A stretch of DNA of 64,000 nucleotides from CAVTLG01 sp963735495 (GCA_963735495.1 CAVTLG010000010.1:62001-126000); one strand, 5' to 3'; numbered from the stretch's first letter, positions 35,784-45,122 are shown. Made by a program: numbers and translations. The notes: a model not told the origin generated them from the sequence alone.

Positions 35784-36689
35784 ATGCAAAATATTGATGT
35801 AAAGAATCTGGTGGCTATCGATGTACACACACACGCGGAGGTGTCGGGACGCATTCCCGACGATCCGCTGTGGCGAGCTATGCAGGAGGCGTCGTCCAGT
35901 TATTTTAAAGAGGAGGGGCCTCGACCGACAATTCCTGAGGTTGCGGCTTATTATCGTCAGCGCAAGATGGCCTGCGTGATCTTTCCTGTTGATATGGAGT
36001 CAACGACTGGACAGGTGCGGGTGCCGAATGAAGAGGTGGCCGAGGTCGCTGCTGAGAATGCCGATGTGCTCATTCCCTTTGCCAGCATTGATCCTGCGAA
36101 GGGAAAAATGGGTGCGCGTGAAGCGCGTCGTCTGATCGAGCAGTTTGGCGTACGCGGCTTCAAGTTTCATCCGTCCTTACAGGCATTCTATCCAAACGAC
36201 CGCAGGGCCTACGCTCTCTACGAGGTCATCGCGGAGGCTGGCTTACCCGCAGTGTTTCACACCGGGCATTCTGGCATCGGTTCTGGCATGCGCGGAGGTG
36301 GTGGGGTCCATCTCAAGTACTCGAATCCTATGTACCTGGATGATGTGGCCGTCGATTTTCCTGATATGCCGATCATCATGGCTCATCCATCGTTTCCCTG
36401 GCAGGATGAAGCTCTCTCCGTCTGTCTGCACAAGCCGCAGGTCTACATTGATCTTTCTGGCTGGTCGCCCAGATACTTTCCTCCCCAGTTGATCCAGTAT
36501 GCGAATACCCTGCTCAAGCATAAAGTCTTGTTTGGCAGTGACTATCCGCTGATTACCCCTGAGCGCTGGCTGGCGGATTTTGAGCAGATCGCGATCAAAC
36601 CTGAGGTCCGACCATTGATTCTCAAGGAGAATGCTATCAAACTACTGGGCCTTAACGTGAATAGTGACGAAACAGGCGCTGGCAGGTGA
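35784..36689 (+). CDS. Amidohydrolase-2 family metal enzyme (ACMSD-like)
   Basis: Amidohydrolase-2 proteins include non-oxidative aromatic decarboxylases and ring-cleavage product hydratases. The metal-site pattern is DVHTHAE (HxH, about 16), GFKFHPSL (about 130), VFHTGHS (about 158), IIMAHPSFPW (His about 201) and the Asp in FGSDYPLITPERW (about 252). The exact reaction is not readable; decarboxylation of a hydroxybenzoate is one option in this context. ATG 35784 is preferred by the start of the conserved domain; an in-frame TTG at 35745 is possible and neither has a strong ribosome site. Confidence 0.8.
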   Translation: MQNIDVKNLVAIDVHTHAEVSGRIPDDPLWRAMQEASSSYFKEEGPRPTIPEVAAYYRQRKMACVIFPVDMESTTGQVRVPNEEVAEVAAENADVLIPFASIDPAKGKMGAREARRLIEQFGVRGFKFHPSLQAFYPNDRRAYALYEVIAEAGLPAVFHTGHSGIGSGMRGGGGVHLKYSNPMYLDDVAVDFPDMPIIMAHPSFPWQDEALSVCLHKPQVYIDLSGWSPRYFPPQLIQYANTLLKHKVLFGSDYPLITPERWLADFEQIAIKPEVRPLILKENAIKLLGLNVNSDETGAGR

Positions 36690-36752
36690 TAAAACCATAT
36701 GCTCACTGCCAGGCCAGCGGAGCGAGCTTCCCATCGAGTGTAAGCAATAGTC

Positions 36753-36786
36753 GTCGCACATGTGCTTTTGCCGGCGCATGTGCGAC
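36753..36786. repeat. Hairpin at the end of the first catabolic cluster
   Basis: GTCGCACATG (36753-36762) and CATGTGCGAC (36777-36786) form a perfect 10-base stem. Its position 64 bases after the amidohydrolase stop suggests transcript termination or 3' end protection, but no T-run follows. Confidence 0.5.
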
Positions 36787-36953
36787 CAGTTTGGCGTAGT
36801 CTGTTACGGATGTGTAACATTTTTTTGCGCAGCGCTGTTCTATTAGATAGAAATGTTACTTGTAGATAGCATACAACCTGATTAACAGTATTGTTTTTGT
36901 AAATGCTGAAAAAACTTTGATCTTACAGATTGCGTAATCAGGGGGAACCTGCA

Positions 36954-37493
36954 ATGAGTACACTATATCCAGCGGATCATACGCATGATGATCGACTCTT
37001 TACAATAACTAAGCTTGCGTTCTTTAATTTTTGTATAACGATCATGTTTTCATCTTTTCTGCGTTATATCATCTTTCCTGCAAAAATCTCGATTATGAAA
37101 AAGGCCACATGGACAAAGCCAGCGCTTGCCTATAAGGACGACCTGCGGCAGACGCTTGGTGTTCTCCAACAACTTCAGGTGTTGATTGGCACCGACGCTA
37201 CGCAAAATAATCCCAGTCTCGCCGAAGTCTCACGTATGATACATACGATCCAGCGGGAATTTGGCAAGCAAGCTTCGCTTGAAACGGTGATCCAGGCGCT
37301 CGTGGCGCAGGATATTGAGCGACAGCTTACGCAGCGAAAAACCCTGCGGAACGGCAATCTTGCCTATTACTATGAGGAAGACACACCGGTCCGGGAAGCA
37401 ACGTCCGTCTCAGTTCATAGCTCGGAATGCGTGTCGGTATGTCTGTGGGCTGACGCCGACGAGGTGCTTGAATTGGTCGCGGAAGGTGGTTGA
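36954..37493 (+). CDS. Hypothetical protein
   Basis: A 179-residue ORF without a family I recognise. The first 45 residues are hydrophobic or aromatic in places (FFNFCITIMFSSFLRYIIF), possibly one membrane segment. The rest looks like a soluble helical domain (YKDDLRQTLGVLQQLQVLIG...LETVIQALVAQDIERQL). The ATG at 36954 has GGGGG eight bases upstream. An alternative start at 37095 (MKKATW) would drop the hydrophobic part and give a small helical protein. It converges with the phosphatase gene. Confidence 0.55.
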   Translation: MSTLYPADHTHDDRLFTITKLAFFNFCITIMFSSFLRYIIFPAKISIMKKATWTKPALAYKDDLRQTLGVLQQLQVLIGTDATQNNPSLAEVSRMIHTIQREFGKQASLETVIQALVAQDIERQLTQRKTLRNGNLAYYYEEDTPVREATSVSVHSSECVSVCLWADADEVLELVAEGG

Positions 37494-37559
37494 TGAGCCG
37501 GAGCCGACGGAACTGACGGGTCACTCAATGAAGTGGCCTGTAGTTTCCAAATCCCCTCT

Positions 37560-38117
37560 TCAGGAAAAGACGTCTCTACATCGATCAAGAAGTTCATCGA
37601 GTCTTTTGTCTCTTGACTCACGCGCGTTTCTGCCTTGTCTTTTCACTGTCGTGATGGCTTCCTCATTCGACATTCCTCGACGGCTCACGAGCCAGGCCGC
37701 AAGAATGTGACCTGTGCGACCCACTCCGGCTGAGCAGTGAACGACCGTTTTCTCTTGTTGCTGTTCTGCCTCAGCTAAGAATGGCACAATCTGGTCAATG
37801 AGTTGGGCTTCTTCTGCCAGGTGAAGATCATCAATGGGAACCCAAAGCACGTTGTGTTCACCAAATGCCTGACGGTAGGTCCCAAGCAAATCGTCATAGG
37901 CAGCCAATTGGCGAGGGGGTAATAAACAAAGAACGCGTGTGATGCCTTGTGCTTGCATAAAAGCGATCCACCTTTGTAGCTGCCTGGAAGAAACGTGAGA
38001 GGAGGGAAAACCGGGGCGACGCGCGCCAAAAACGCAATGTTCTTGTTCAGAGGCAGCAGTGAAGCCACGTTCTGGATTACTCATCCACCCGGCGAGTTTC
38101 GTGAAGACTGTGTTCAT
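37560..38117 (-). CDS. Dual-specificity/tyrosine-type protein phosphatase
   Basis: The catalytic signature VVHCSAGVGRTGH (Cys about residue 127) is the Cys-based CX5R loop of protein tyrosine and dual-specificity phosphatases, and PIDDLHLAE may provide the upstream general acid. The 185-residue length fits a single-domain enzyme. Substrates are unknown. The only purine-rich site (AAAGGAG) is 16 bases before ATG 38117, so a later ATG (38084) is possible. The gene is divergent from a MarR-GNAT regulator. Confidence 0.85.
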   Translation of the reverse strand: MNTVFTKLAGWMSNPERGFTAASEQEHCVFGARRPGFPSSHVSSRQLQRWIAFMQAQGITRVLCLLPPRQLAAYDDLLGTYRQAFGEHNVLWVPIDDLHLAEEAQLIDQIVPFLAEAEQQQEKTVVHCSAGVGRTGHILAAWLVSRRGMSNEEAITTVKRQGRNARESRDKRLDELLDRCRDVFS

Positions 38118-38284
38118 AATAAATAAAAGCTATCTCCTTTTGAGGAACGCTTGTGGGATGAGAACTTCTCTACTTGCTCCAGCTTGATGCGATTCGGAAG
38201 GGAGAATTGTATGCTGATGCGCCAATTGTACCCAGATTTTCTGCTATTTTCAAGTAGTCTGGCCGTTTCTGCTTCTACGATCTC

Positions 38285-38322
38285 TTGCATCAGACCAGAT
38301 TCTCTGACTATAATCAGAGAAT
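38285..38322 (+). promoter_or_regulatory. MarR-GNAT promoter overlapped by a palindrome
   Basis: TTGCAT (38285-38290) and TATAAT (38309-38314) are 18 bases apart. The -10 box lies inside the perfect inverted repeat ATTCTCTGA-CTATAA-TCAGAGAAT (38299-38322), a layout expected for an autorepressing MarR protein. Confidence 0.75.
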
Positions 38323-38357
38323 AAGAAGTCACTGCTTGAGCATGTCTGGAGGGTTTC

Positions 38358-39245
38358 ATGGAGATGCCACTGATTGAACAGGTCCGAAGCTTCAATCGCA
38401 CAATGACGGAGCGCGTTGGCGTGTTAAATGACCACTTCCTGGGTCGAAACCATCCTCTTGGTGAAGCACGGCTACTGTGGGAGATCGGAGTACAGGGGGC
38501 TGAGGTGCGAGAACTGAGAAGTCGGCTTGGGCTCGATTCAGCCTACGTCAGCCGTCTGCTGCGTTCGCTTGAGGGGCAAGGCCTGGTTGTAGTTGGGACC
38601 AGTAGCAACGATGGAAGAGTTCGCCAGGTCCAACTCACCGAGGCTGGCCTGCGTGAACGAGCTGAGCTTGATCAGCGAGCCGATACGTTTGCTCGTTCGC
38701 TCCTGGAGCCGCTGGGTGAGAGTCAGCGCGTGAAGCTGGTAGCAGCGATGGCACAGGTTGAGCAGCTTCTGATCGCATCACTGGTGAAGATCACTGTCAC
38801 CGATCCAATGAGCCCGGATGTCAGATGGTGCTTCGAGCACTACTTCGCCGAACTAGGCGAGCGCTTTGAGGCTGGTTTCGATCCTGCTCTCAGCACTGCT
38901 GTGCAAGCGCACGAACTCATGCCTCCCTCTGGCCTGGTGCTTGTGGCTCTTCTGCGAGAGGAGCCTGTCGGCTGTGGTGCCTTGAAGCTTTACGAGAATG
39001 CTCCAGGGGAGATCAAGCGCTTGTGGGTAGCTCCACGGGCGCGTGGTCTTGGGCTGGGGCGGCGTCTCCTGGAGACTCTGGAGCGTCACGCAAGGGAAGC
39101 TGGAGTTGCCGTCCTCCACCTGGAAACAAACCGCGCCCTCATTGAAGCCATCCAGCTGTACCGAGACTACGGATACCAGGAAGTAGGAGCTTTCAACGAC
39201 GAGCCGTATGCCCACCATTGGTTCGAAAAGCGCCTTCCCCGTTGA
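38358..39245 (+). CDS. MarR-GNAT fusion regulator/acetyltransferase
   Basis: The N-terminal half (about 1-150) is a MarR winged helix (ARLLWEIG...LRSRLGLDSAYVSRLLRSLEGQGLV, then the DGRVRQVQLTEAG wing). The C-terminal half (about 160-290) is a GNAT N-acetyltransferase with the acetyl-CoA loop APRARGLGLGRRLLETL. Such fusions are widespread; they may acetylate a small molecule or protein and sense it through the MarR part. GGAGGG precedes the ATG closely. A palindrome spanning the -10 box of its promoter indicates autoregulation and may also affect the divergent phosphatase gene. Confidence 0.9.
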   Translation: MEMPLIEQVRSFNRTMTERVGVLNDHFLGRNHPLGEARLLWEIGVQGAEVRELRSRLGLDSAYVSRLLRSLEGQGLVVVGTSSNDGRVRQVQLTEAGLRERAELDQRADTFARSLLEPLGESQRVKLVAAMAQVEQLLIASLVKITVTDPMSPDVRWCFEHYFAELGERFEAGFDPALSTAVQAHELMPPSGLVLVALLREEPVGCGALKLYENAPGEIKRLWVAPRARGLGLGRRLLETLERHAREAGVAVLHLETNRALIEAIQLYRDYGYQEVGAFNDEPYAHHWFEKRLPR

Positions 39246-41147
39246 GCGTGAGTCACGTAAGGTGGCCATTCAGCCGAAAAAGGCAAGTATGCTTATACAT
39301 TGTCTTCTATCGCCTCACACAAGGTAAGTACGAGGGTGATGACCTCTTCTGAGGAGAGCGCTTGCCCTTCTGTCCACCAGGCATCCCATGTTATTTCTGG
39401 GATTTGTGACTTTAGGTTGCCAAGATAGGCATCGTAGAGTGGGCGGTATGCAGCGGGCAGGGCGGTATGCAGGCTCTCAAAGAGTGCTTCTGCTGCACTG
39501 CACACGCGCGCCGCGTAGATCGGCCCATGCATCATTCCTAACAGGCAGCCGAAAGCGATCAAGTCAGTAGCCAGCATGTAGCGATTGCCGGTATGTTGTG
39601 CCAGGAGCAGTCCCTCCTGGAGATAGTTGATGCCTGCGATGAAATCGCCCTGAACCACGGCTAACGTGCCCAGGTAGACAATTGTGATGTTGAGTAAACC
39701 CGGTTCGCTGTACTCTCTGAGCAGTGGTACCGCTTCATCCAGCCTTGTCCGTGCCTGTAGAAAGTTGCCTTGCAGTATCTCCATAGCCCCTAATCTGCTC
39801 AGCGCAAAGGCATAACCTCGCCAGTTTGCTTGCTTGTGGAAGAGCTGCACGCTCTCCTCAAGATACTTGCTAGCCAGTGGGTAGTCACCTTGCATATGCC
39901 AGGCATCGCCCATTTGGAATATGGCCCATGTTTTCCCTACCTCATCTGCAATGTCTTCGTAGAGTGTTAATGCCTGCTGGGTCAACTCGCGCGAGTACTC
40001 GCAGGCAATCTCCCAGAGGGCGAGACGTGATGCCGCCATCAGGAGTTTTGCCCGGATGGCTGGTGGTGTCGCCTGTGTCATCTGTAATGCTGTATCGATC
40101 CAGCGGTGAGCTTCGCGGAACTGAGTTCGTGCCTCCCAAAAACCCCCAGTGCGCTACACATGCGCTGAGCTATGGCGGCCTCATCGTGTTCAATCGCCCA
40201 GGTCAGGGCCGCACGCATATTATCCTGTTCGCAGGCCAGTCGCGCAACCGCCATCGCCTCCCGGGGACTGGGCAGGTCAGGCTCGATGTCTTCAGCCAGT
40301 GTCAGGTAATAGATCGCGTGTTGTCGTTGTAGCGCTGCCCGCTCTCCGCAAGCTTCCAGGCGTCCCAGCCCGTATTCACGGATGGTTTCCAGGAAATGGA
40401 AGCGTGGTTCCACATGCTCCTCCGAAGAACCCTCTTCGCGCAATATGCGTTGTACCAGGCTGTGGTCGATGAGCGCTTCTACTTGCTCAAGCACGTCATC
40501 CAGCTCCTGGTTCTCTGCCATGCCGATAGCCAGGGCGGCGTGGAGTGTCCAGCCACCAGAGAACACGCTGAGGTGTCGAAAGAGGGCTTGTTGTGATGGA
40601 TCAAGCAGCTCATAGCTCCAATCCAGCGTTTTCTGCAAGGTCTGATGGCGTTGTAGGACATCGTGTGCCGTAGAGCGCAGAAACGCCAGATTTTGTCCTG
40701 TGCCGTCGGCAAGACGTTGCAGGATCATAGACACTGGCAGCACCTTTGTACGCACCGCGGCCAGCTCAATTGCCAGGGGCAGTCCGTCCAGGCGCATGCA
40801 AATGGAGGCGATAGTTGCTGCATTCTGTTCAGTGATCTGAAACGTAGGATTGACGGCCTGGGCACGTTCGACGAAAAGCCGGATGGCTGGAAACTGCCAG
40901 ATAGCGTCGGGGTCAGGTTGCTGTTCGGGTGGGCAGACGGCAAGCGGAGGAACAGCGAATTCGTGCTCCCCATATAAATGCAGCACAGTGCGGCTTGTTA
41001 CCATAACTTTGAGTGCCGCAGCGCTACTTAAGAGATCGCTGATGAAAGATGCGATCTCCGAGATTTGCTCCACGTTGTCCAGTACAAACAGGATCTCTTT
41101 GTCGCGTAGAAAACCTTTGAGCAAGTCTTCGTGTGACAAGATGTTCT

Positions 41148-41157
41148 GTGCGCCAGG
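41148..41157. repeat. Left target-site duplication
   Basis: GTGCGCCAGG directly abuts the left end of the insertion sequence and is repeated exactly at 42397-42406. Confidence 0.9.
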
Positions 41158-42396
41158 CAGGGCAATCGCATCTAAATAACCCCATCAACAGAGAAGAAAG
41201 GACGAGGAGGTGATAAAATAGGTCGAAAAAGCTGGAGACAAGGTGATGGAAGAGAACGACCTGCGAGATCTGGAAAGCGTTTTTGCGCAAGTGGAAGACC
41301 CTCGAATGGAGCGAACCAAGCTCCATCGATTACGGGATATCATCATTCTGGCGATCTGTGGGGTCCTTTGCGGAGCAGAAGGATGGGTAGAGATCGAAGA
41401 ATTTGGGAAAGCAAAAGAAGCCTTTTTTACGGATTTGCTCAACCTGCCCAATGGGATTCCTTCCCACGATACGTTTGGGCGGGTGTTTGCCCTGATCGAT
41501 CCGAAGCAGTTTGAAGCGAGTTTTGTGCAGTGGGTGCAAGGGATCAGCCAAACGGTCAAGGGAGTGGTCGCCATCGATGGGAAGACCCTTCGCCGCTCTC
41601 ATGACCACGAGGCAGGCAAGAAAGCACTGCATGTCGTGAGTGCATGGGCCGTGGAAAATCGTTTGGTGTTAGCTCAGCTTGCCACTGAGGAGAAGTCCAA
41701 TGAAATCACAGCAATTCCCATCCTTTTACGACAATTGGCGTTGGCTGGTTGTATTGTGACGATAGATGCCATGGGAACGCAAACGAAGATTGCCGCTCAG
41801 ATTGTCGAGCAAGAGGGCGATTATGCGCTGGCTCTCAAAGACAATCAGGGGAACCTGTATGAAGAGGTCAAAGCGACGTTTGCAATGGCTGAGAAGGATG
41901 GCTTTCAGGCTCTGCAATGGGAGTCGGATCGTCGTGTGGAGAAAGGCCACGGGCGGCTGGAGATCAGAGAATACTGGACCATCCGGGACGCCGAAATCCT
42001 CTCACATCTCGACCCAGAGCAGAAGTGGGAGGGGTTGCGAGGGATTGGGATGGTCCGAGCACAACGACGCATTGGCTCTGAACGGAGCAGCGAAACCCGC
42101 TATTTTCTCCTCAGTTTCGCGGCGGTGAACACCTTTGCGTACGCCGTTCGAGGTCACTGGGGAATTGAAAACAGCCTGCATTGGGTGTTGGATGTGGCTT
42201 TTCGGGAAGATGACTCCCGTGTCCGTCTGGGCCATGCCAGCGAGAATCTGGCGGTGTTACGCCACATCACCTTAAATCTCTTGCGTCAGGAGAAATCGTC
42301 TCGTGTGGGCATCCATGCCAAGCGACTCAAAGCTGGCTGGGACAATCCCTATCTCCTGCGTGTTCTGGATGGGGTTAATTAGATGCGATTGCCCTG
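41158..42396 (+). mobile_element. ISAs1-like insertion sequence, complete
   Basis: A 1239-base element with terminal inverted repeats of 29 bases that differ at one position (41158-41186 and 42368-42396; outer sequence CAGGGCAATCGCATCTAA). It is flanked by a perfect 10-base duplication. It contains one intact transposase. The exact ends and duplication point to a recent insertion into the NB-ARC gene. Confidence 0.92.
41246..42382 (+). CDS. ISAs1-family transposase
   Basis: A 378-residue DDE transposase of the H-repeat-associated/ISAs1 type. Motifs seen are VVAIDGKTLRRSHD (first Asp, about 111), TIDAMGTQTKIA (second Asp, about 173), DYALALKDNQGNLYEEV, and the C-terminal HWGIENSLHWVLDVAFREDDSR region with the Glu. 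The ATG at 41246 has GGAG eight bases upstream; a GTG at 41243 is also in frame. The stop lies within the right terminal repeat, as is common in compact IS. It appears intact. Confidence 0.92.
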   Translation: MEENDLRDLESVFAQVEDPRMERTKLHRLRDIIILAICGVLCGAEGWVEIEEFGKAKEAFFTDLLNLPNGIPSHDTFGRVFALIDPKQFEASFVQWVQGISQTVKGVVAIDGKTLRRSHDHEAGKKALHVVSAWAVENRLVLAQLATEEKSNEITAIPILLRQLALAGCIVTIDAMGTQTKIAAQIVEQEGDYALALKDNQGNLYEEVKATFAMAEKDGFQALQWESDRRVEKGHGRLEIREYWTIRDAEILSHLDPEQKWEGLRGIGMVRAQRRIGSERSSETRYFLLSFAAVNTFAYAVRGHWGIENSLHWVLDVAFREDDSRVRLGHASENLAVLRHITLNLLRQEKSSRVGIHAKRLKAGWDNPYLLRVLDGVN

Positions 42397-42406
42397 GTGC
42401 GCCAGG
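42397..42406. repeat. Right target-site duplication
   Basis: GTGCGCCAGG, identical to 41148-41157, follows the right end of the insertion sequence directly. Confidence 0.9.
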
Positions 42407-43314
42407 ATCACCGCCAGTAATCGACTCTGAAAGGTGCAATGCCTGGACGATAGTAGAGACGACAAGTGCCACGTCGTGCATGGTCGCCAGCGAGATAAAA
42501 AACACGCCAGCGGCAAAATCGTGTTGTGCGAGGCGCGTTACCTCCAATGCGAGGCGCGTTTTGCCTACGCCTCCGGTCCCCCGTAGTGTCAGGAGGCGCA
42601 CAGATGGTTGTCGCAGGCGCTCTAGCAGGAGTTGTACGTGCCCTTCACGTCCAATCAGCGAGGTAGATGGCGTGGGTAGTAATGGAGCGTGAGAGCGAGA
42701 TATAGGCTGCGGAGAAGCTGTATTGGATGCTGCTGACTCAAGCTGTTGTAGCGGGGTTGTCTGCCATTCCTGATCAGAGAAGCTTTCCATGCGCAAACCC
42801 ATTAATGAGAGAAGGTCAAGTGCTTCGATCTGCGTCGTGATAGCTTGCCAGGCTGCCAGTGTTTTGATGATCTGCTTCACTTCAGCATGCGTCAGAAACG
42901 TCTGCTTCGCTCCATGCAGTTTGCGACTCAGCACGTGTGAATCGATGCCCAGTGCATCAGCCAGTTCTCTTTGCAGTCGCCCGGTCTGACGGCGGGCAAT
43001 CGTAATTTTCTCACGAAAGAGATCAAGTTTACCTGGGGAATGTGCGTGCGCCTCATGGTGCATAGGCGTCTGCTCCTCTCTATCGGTGACGATGTGTACG
43101 CGTGTTCCCGGTAATTCGCGATAATTGCTCCTATTATAGCGCATGCGTCTAGCTTTATGGCCAGCGAAAGGCAACGTTGCATCACTTCAGAATCACTTTT
43201 GCGTCACTCCGGCGCTTCTCGGTGATCAGGTCTCGGCCTTATACTGGGCGTGATAAAAACTGCTGACAATTTTAGTGCGATGGTTGACGTCTGTTGAAGA
43301 AGGGATATAGGACT

Positions 43315-43704
43315 ATGCATATTAGTGTTGTCGAGGATAACCCGGCAATACTGACGATGGTCGAAATGGCGCTCGCGCTCCATGGGCATATCGTCGAAGC
43401 ATATGAGAACTCGCCGTCTTTCATCTCGGCATGGCAAGAAGCCAGGCGTACTCCACCTTATGATCTGGTGATTGTTGACCTCTTCCTTGACCAGCTATCA
43501 GGAATAGATATCGTCGAAGCCATTCAGCTTGCTCACCCACAGAGCGTTCCAGTCATTTTGATGTCTGCTGCGCAAGAAAGCACGTTTGTACCTATCAGAG
43601 AGCACTATCCCCATTTACCAATTCTGCAGAAACCCTTTACGATCCAGGCGCTTGTTTCTCTCATCAATGAGGCCACCTCTACAGAGGAAACGGCCTGGTG
43701 CTAA
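43315..43704 (+). CDS. Stand-alone response regulator receiver domain
   Basis: A CheY-like receiver of 129 residues. The acidic pair is in VVEDNPA (about 7-9), the phospho-acceptor Asp in LVIVDLFLD (about 56), the Ser switch in VILMSAAQ, and the conserved Lys in LQKPFTI (about 110). There is no output domain, so it signals by protein contact. No histidine kinase is adjacent. The start at 43315 matches the beginning of the domain. The divergent neighbour is the broken NB-ARC regulator. Confidence 0.88.
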   Translation: MHISVVEDNPAILTMVEMALALHGHIVEAYENSPSFISAWQEARRTPPYDLVIVDLFLDQLSGIDIVEAIQLAHPQSVPVILMSAAQESTFVPIREHYPHLPILQKPFTIQALVSLINEATSTEETAWC

Positions 43705-43709
43705 AGATA

Positions 43710-43760
43710 ATGCCAGAAATGGCCAGGTGCTCAGTCCTCGCTCCTGGCCATTTCTGGCAT
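43710..43760. terminator. Bidirectional hairpin between convergent genes
   Basis: An 18-base arm at 43710-43727 (ATGCCAGAAATGGCCAGG) pairs perfectly with 43743-43760 over a 15-base loop. It lies between the convergent receiver gene and the MerR-like coiled-coil gene. No clear T-run, so termination is inferred from stem strength and position. Confidence 0.65.
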
Positions 43761-43780
43761 GCTTGTACCTGGCTGGATGA

Positions 43781-44782
43781 TTAAACCCCGGCCTCCGCGT
43801 GGTCTGCCGCAAGTTGATCAGACTCCTCTTGTGGGGCCGTTTTGGCCGCTCTTCTGGTTCTGGCAGTGCTTTGCTGCGTCTGATTCTCCAGTCGCTCGCT
43901 CAATCTCTCGCGAGCCTGACGCTCTTGCAAGAGGTCCGCTTGCAATTGCTCAAGTAGATGGGCCTGGACCTCTTGTTGTGAGACGAGCGTTGCAACACTG
44001 CTGCCTATTTCTTCCTGACGCTGGGTGAGGGCAGCAATGTTCTGAACGAGGTCTGTAGTTTCCTGATGTAACTGTTGGACTGCTTCTTGCCTGTATTGCT
44101 CGATGCGTGCTGCGATATCTTCTTGCTGGCTGGCATGCTGTAGCAGATCTGAGCGGATCTGTTGTAGCGCATCCTGTTGTGTGCTAATGGTAGAGACCAG
44201 CTCTTCGAGACGGGATGTCAGTGCTGCCTTGACTTCAGCGAGCTGTTGCACCTGGGTTTCGCCCTGTTGTGCCAGGTGTCTATCTATATCATCTTTGTAT
44301 TCAGAGGCATTGCGCTCCTGATCATGAAGTAAGGCGGTGACAGATTCATCCAGGCATTGCTGATCAGCCCGTTTGGCGTCAATCTCGTGTGCCAGATTTT
44401 CGCAAGTCGAACGGAAGGTTTTCAAATCTTGCTGCTGCTGTTGGGTAAAATCAGTAACCGCCTTTTCCCAGGTTTTGATCCAGTCAGTGACGCTCGATTG
44501 GAATGTATGCAGCTCCTCTATCTGGTCGGCGAGCAGCTTATAAGCTCCAGGTGCGACCGTGGTTTCATGCTGAGGAACAGTTTGGGGCAAGGTGCGCTCA
44601 TGTCGCGTGGCCAGTAATTCGAGCTGTTCTTGCGTCAGATACTTCACGCGCTCGTCAGCTTTGCTCACTTGCCCTTTCATGACCGTCTCTTTAAGGCCAG
44701 CCTTTTCCAGCCATTTGCGAAAGGTCTTTGGGTCCACCTGTAACAGTGCATAGCACTCGGTCAGCGTGTAGCGTTTCGTCAT
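43781..44782 (-). CDS. MerR-like HTH protein with long coiled coil
   Basis: The first 60 residues look like a MerR/excisionase-type DNA-binding domain (YTLTECYALLQVDPKTFRKWLEKAGL...VKYLTQEQLELLA). Residues 85-310 are rich in Gln, Glu and Leu heptads and predict an extended coiled coil; the C-terminus is basic (RTRRAAKTA). The layout resembles plasmid KfrA-type or chromosome-organising proteins, but homology is not established. GGAGGAG precedes the ATG. It has its own strong promoter, with a palindrome in the spacer that suggests autoregulation. Confidence 0.8.
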   Translation of the reverse strand: MTKRYTLTECYALLQVDPKTFRKWLEKAGLKETVMKGQVSKADERVKYLTQEQLELLATRHERTLPQTVPQHETTVAPGAYKLLADQIEELHTFQSSVTDWIKTWEKAVTDFTQQQQQDLKTFRSTCENLAHEIDAKRADQQCLDESVTALLHDQERNASEYKDDIDRHLAQQGETQVQQLAEVKAALTSRLEELVSTISTQQDALQQIRSDLLQHASQQEDIAARIEQYRQEAVQQLHQETTDLVQNIAALTQRQEEIGSSVATLVSQQEVQAHLLEQLQADLLQERQARERLSERLENQTQQSTARTRRAAKTAPQEESDQLAADHAEAGV

Positions 44783-44836
44783 GGTCTCCTCCTATTTCCC
44801 TAAGCTTCCTACGTATATAGAAGCAATCCTGAGGAA

Positions 44837-44865
44837 ATAATAAGCTATTCCCAGGGAATTGTCAA
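44837..44865 (-). promoter_or_regulatory. Promoter of the MerR-like gene with operator in the spacer
   Basis: On the minus strand TTGACA (44860-44865) and TATTAT (44837-44842) are 17 bases apart, and the spacer contains the palindrome ATTCCC-T-GGGAAT (44847-44859). Another GGGAATAG half-site lies at 44874-44881. MerR-type proteins bind between -35 and -10, so autoregulation is likely, although the spacer is not the long 19-base MerR type. Confidence 0.75.
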
Positions 44866-45061
44866 GCTTCTCAGGGAATAGCAAGGCATTCCAGGGATGA
44901 TATAGAGCGAACCTCGTAGAAGCCAGCGTGGCTCTTATCAGAAGAAGCTCATTTTCAGTAGGCTCTCTGGGGTATTGATTAAGCAAGCTATAATAAATGC
45001 GTGTTCCTTCATGCATAACAGATCGGGAGCTTAGACGACCTGGGTACCTGCTGTTGGATGC

Positions 45062-45122
45062 TTGACAATGCGAGAGAAACTTGCTACTATTAATCGCGTG
45101 GGTTGGTATGATAATCATACCA
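45062..45122 (+). promoter_or_regulatory. Promoter and operator of the FadR-type regulator
   Basis: TTGACA (45062-45067) and TACTAT (45085-45090) are 17 bases apart. Just downstream, TGGTATGAT-A-ATCATACCA (45104-45122) is a perfect 9-base inverted repeat whose GGT/ACC edges fit GntR/FadR-type operators. It lies where a repressor would block initiation. Confidence 0.75.

Larger units (their letters stand above)
39293..43063 (-). pseudogene. HTH/NB-ARC/TPR regulatory ATPase split by an IS and frameshifted
   Basis: Without the insertion at 41158-42396, this is one STAND-type regulator. Its N-terminus (ATG 43063, AGGAG upstream) has an HTH (TGRLQRELADALGIDSHVLSRKL), then LIGREGHVQLLL and the P-loop LRGTGGVGKTRLALEV. 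After the IS the frame resumes exactly: removing the element and one 10-base duplicate joins ITGGDPGA to QNILSHEDLLKGF, leading into Walker B LFVLDNVEQ. A second break lies near 40138-40142, where a run of five A seems one short: VF must continue WEARTQFREAHRW in another frame. The last 260 residues are TPR-like repeats (IFQMGDAWHMQGDYPLASKYL and so on). The gene is inactivated as it stands. Confidence 0.85.
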
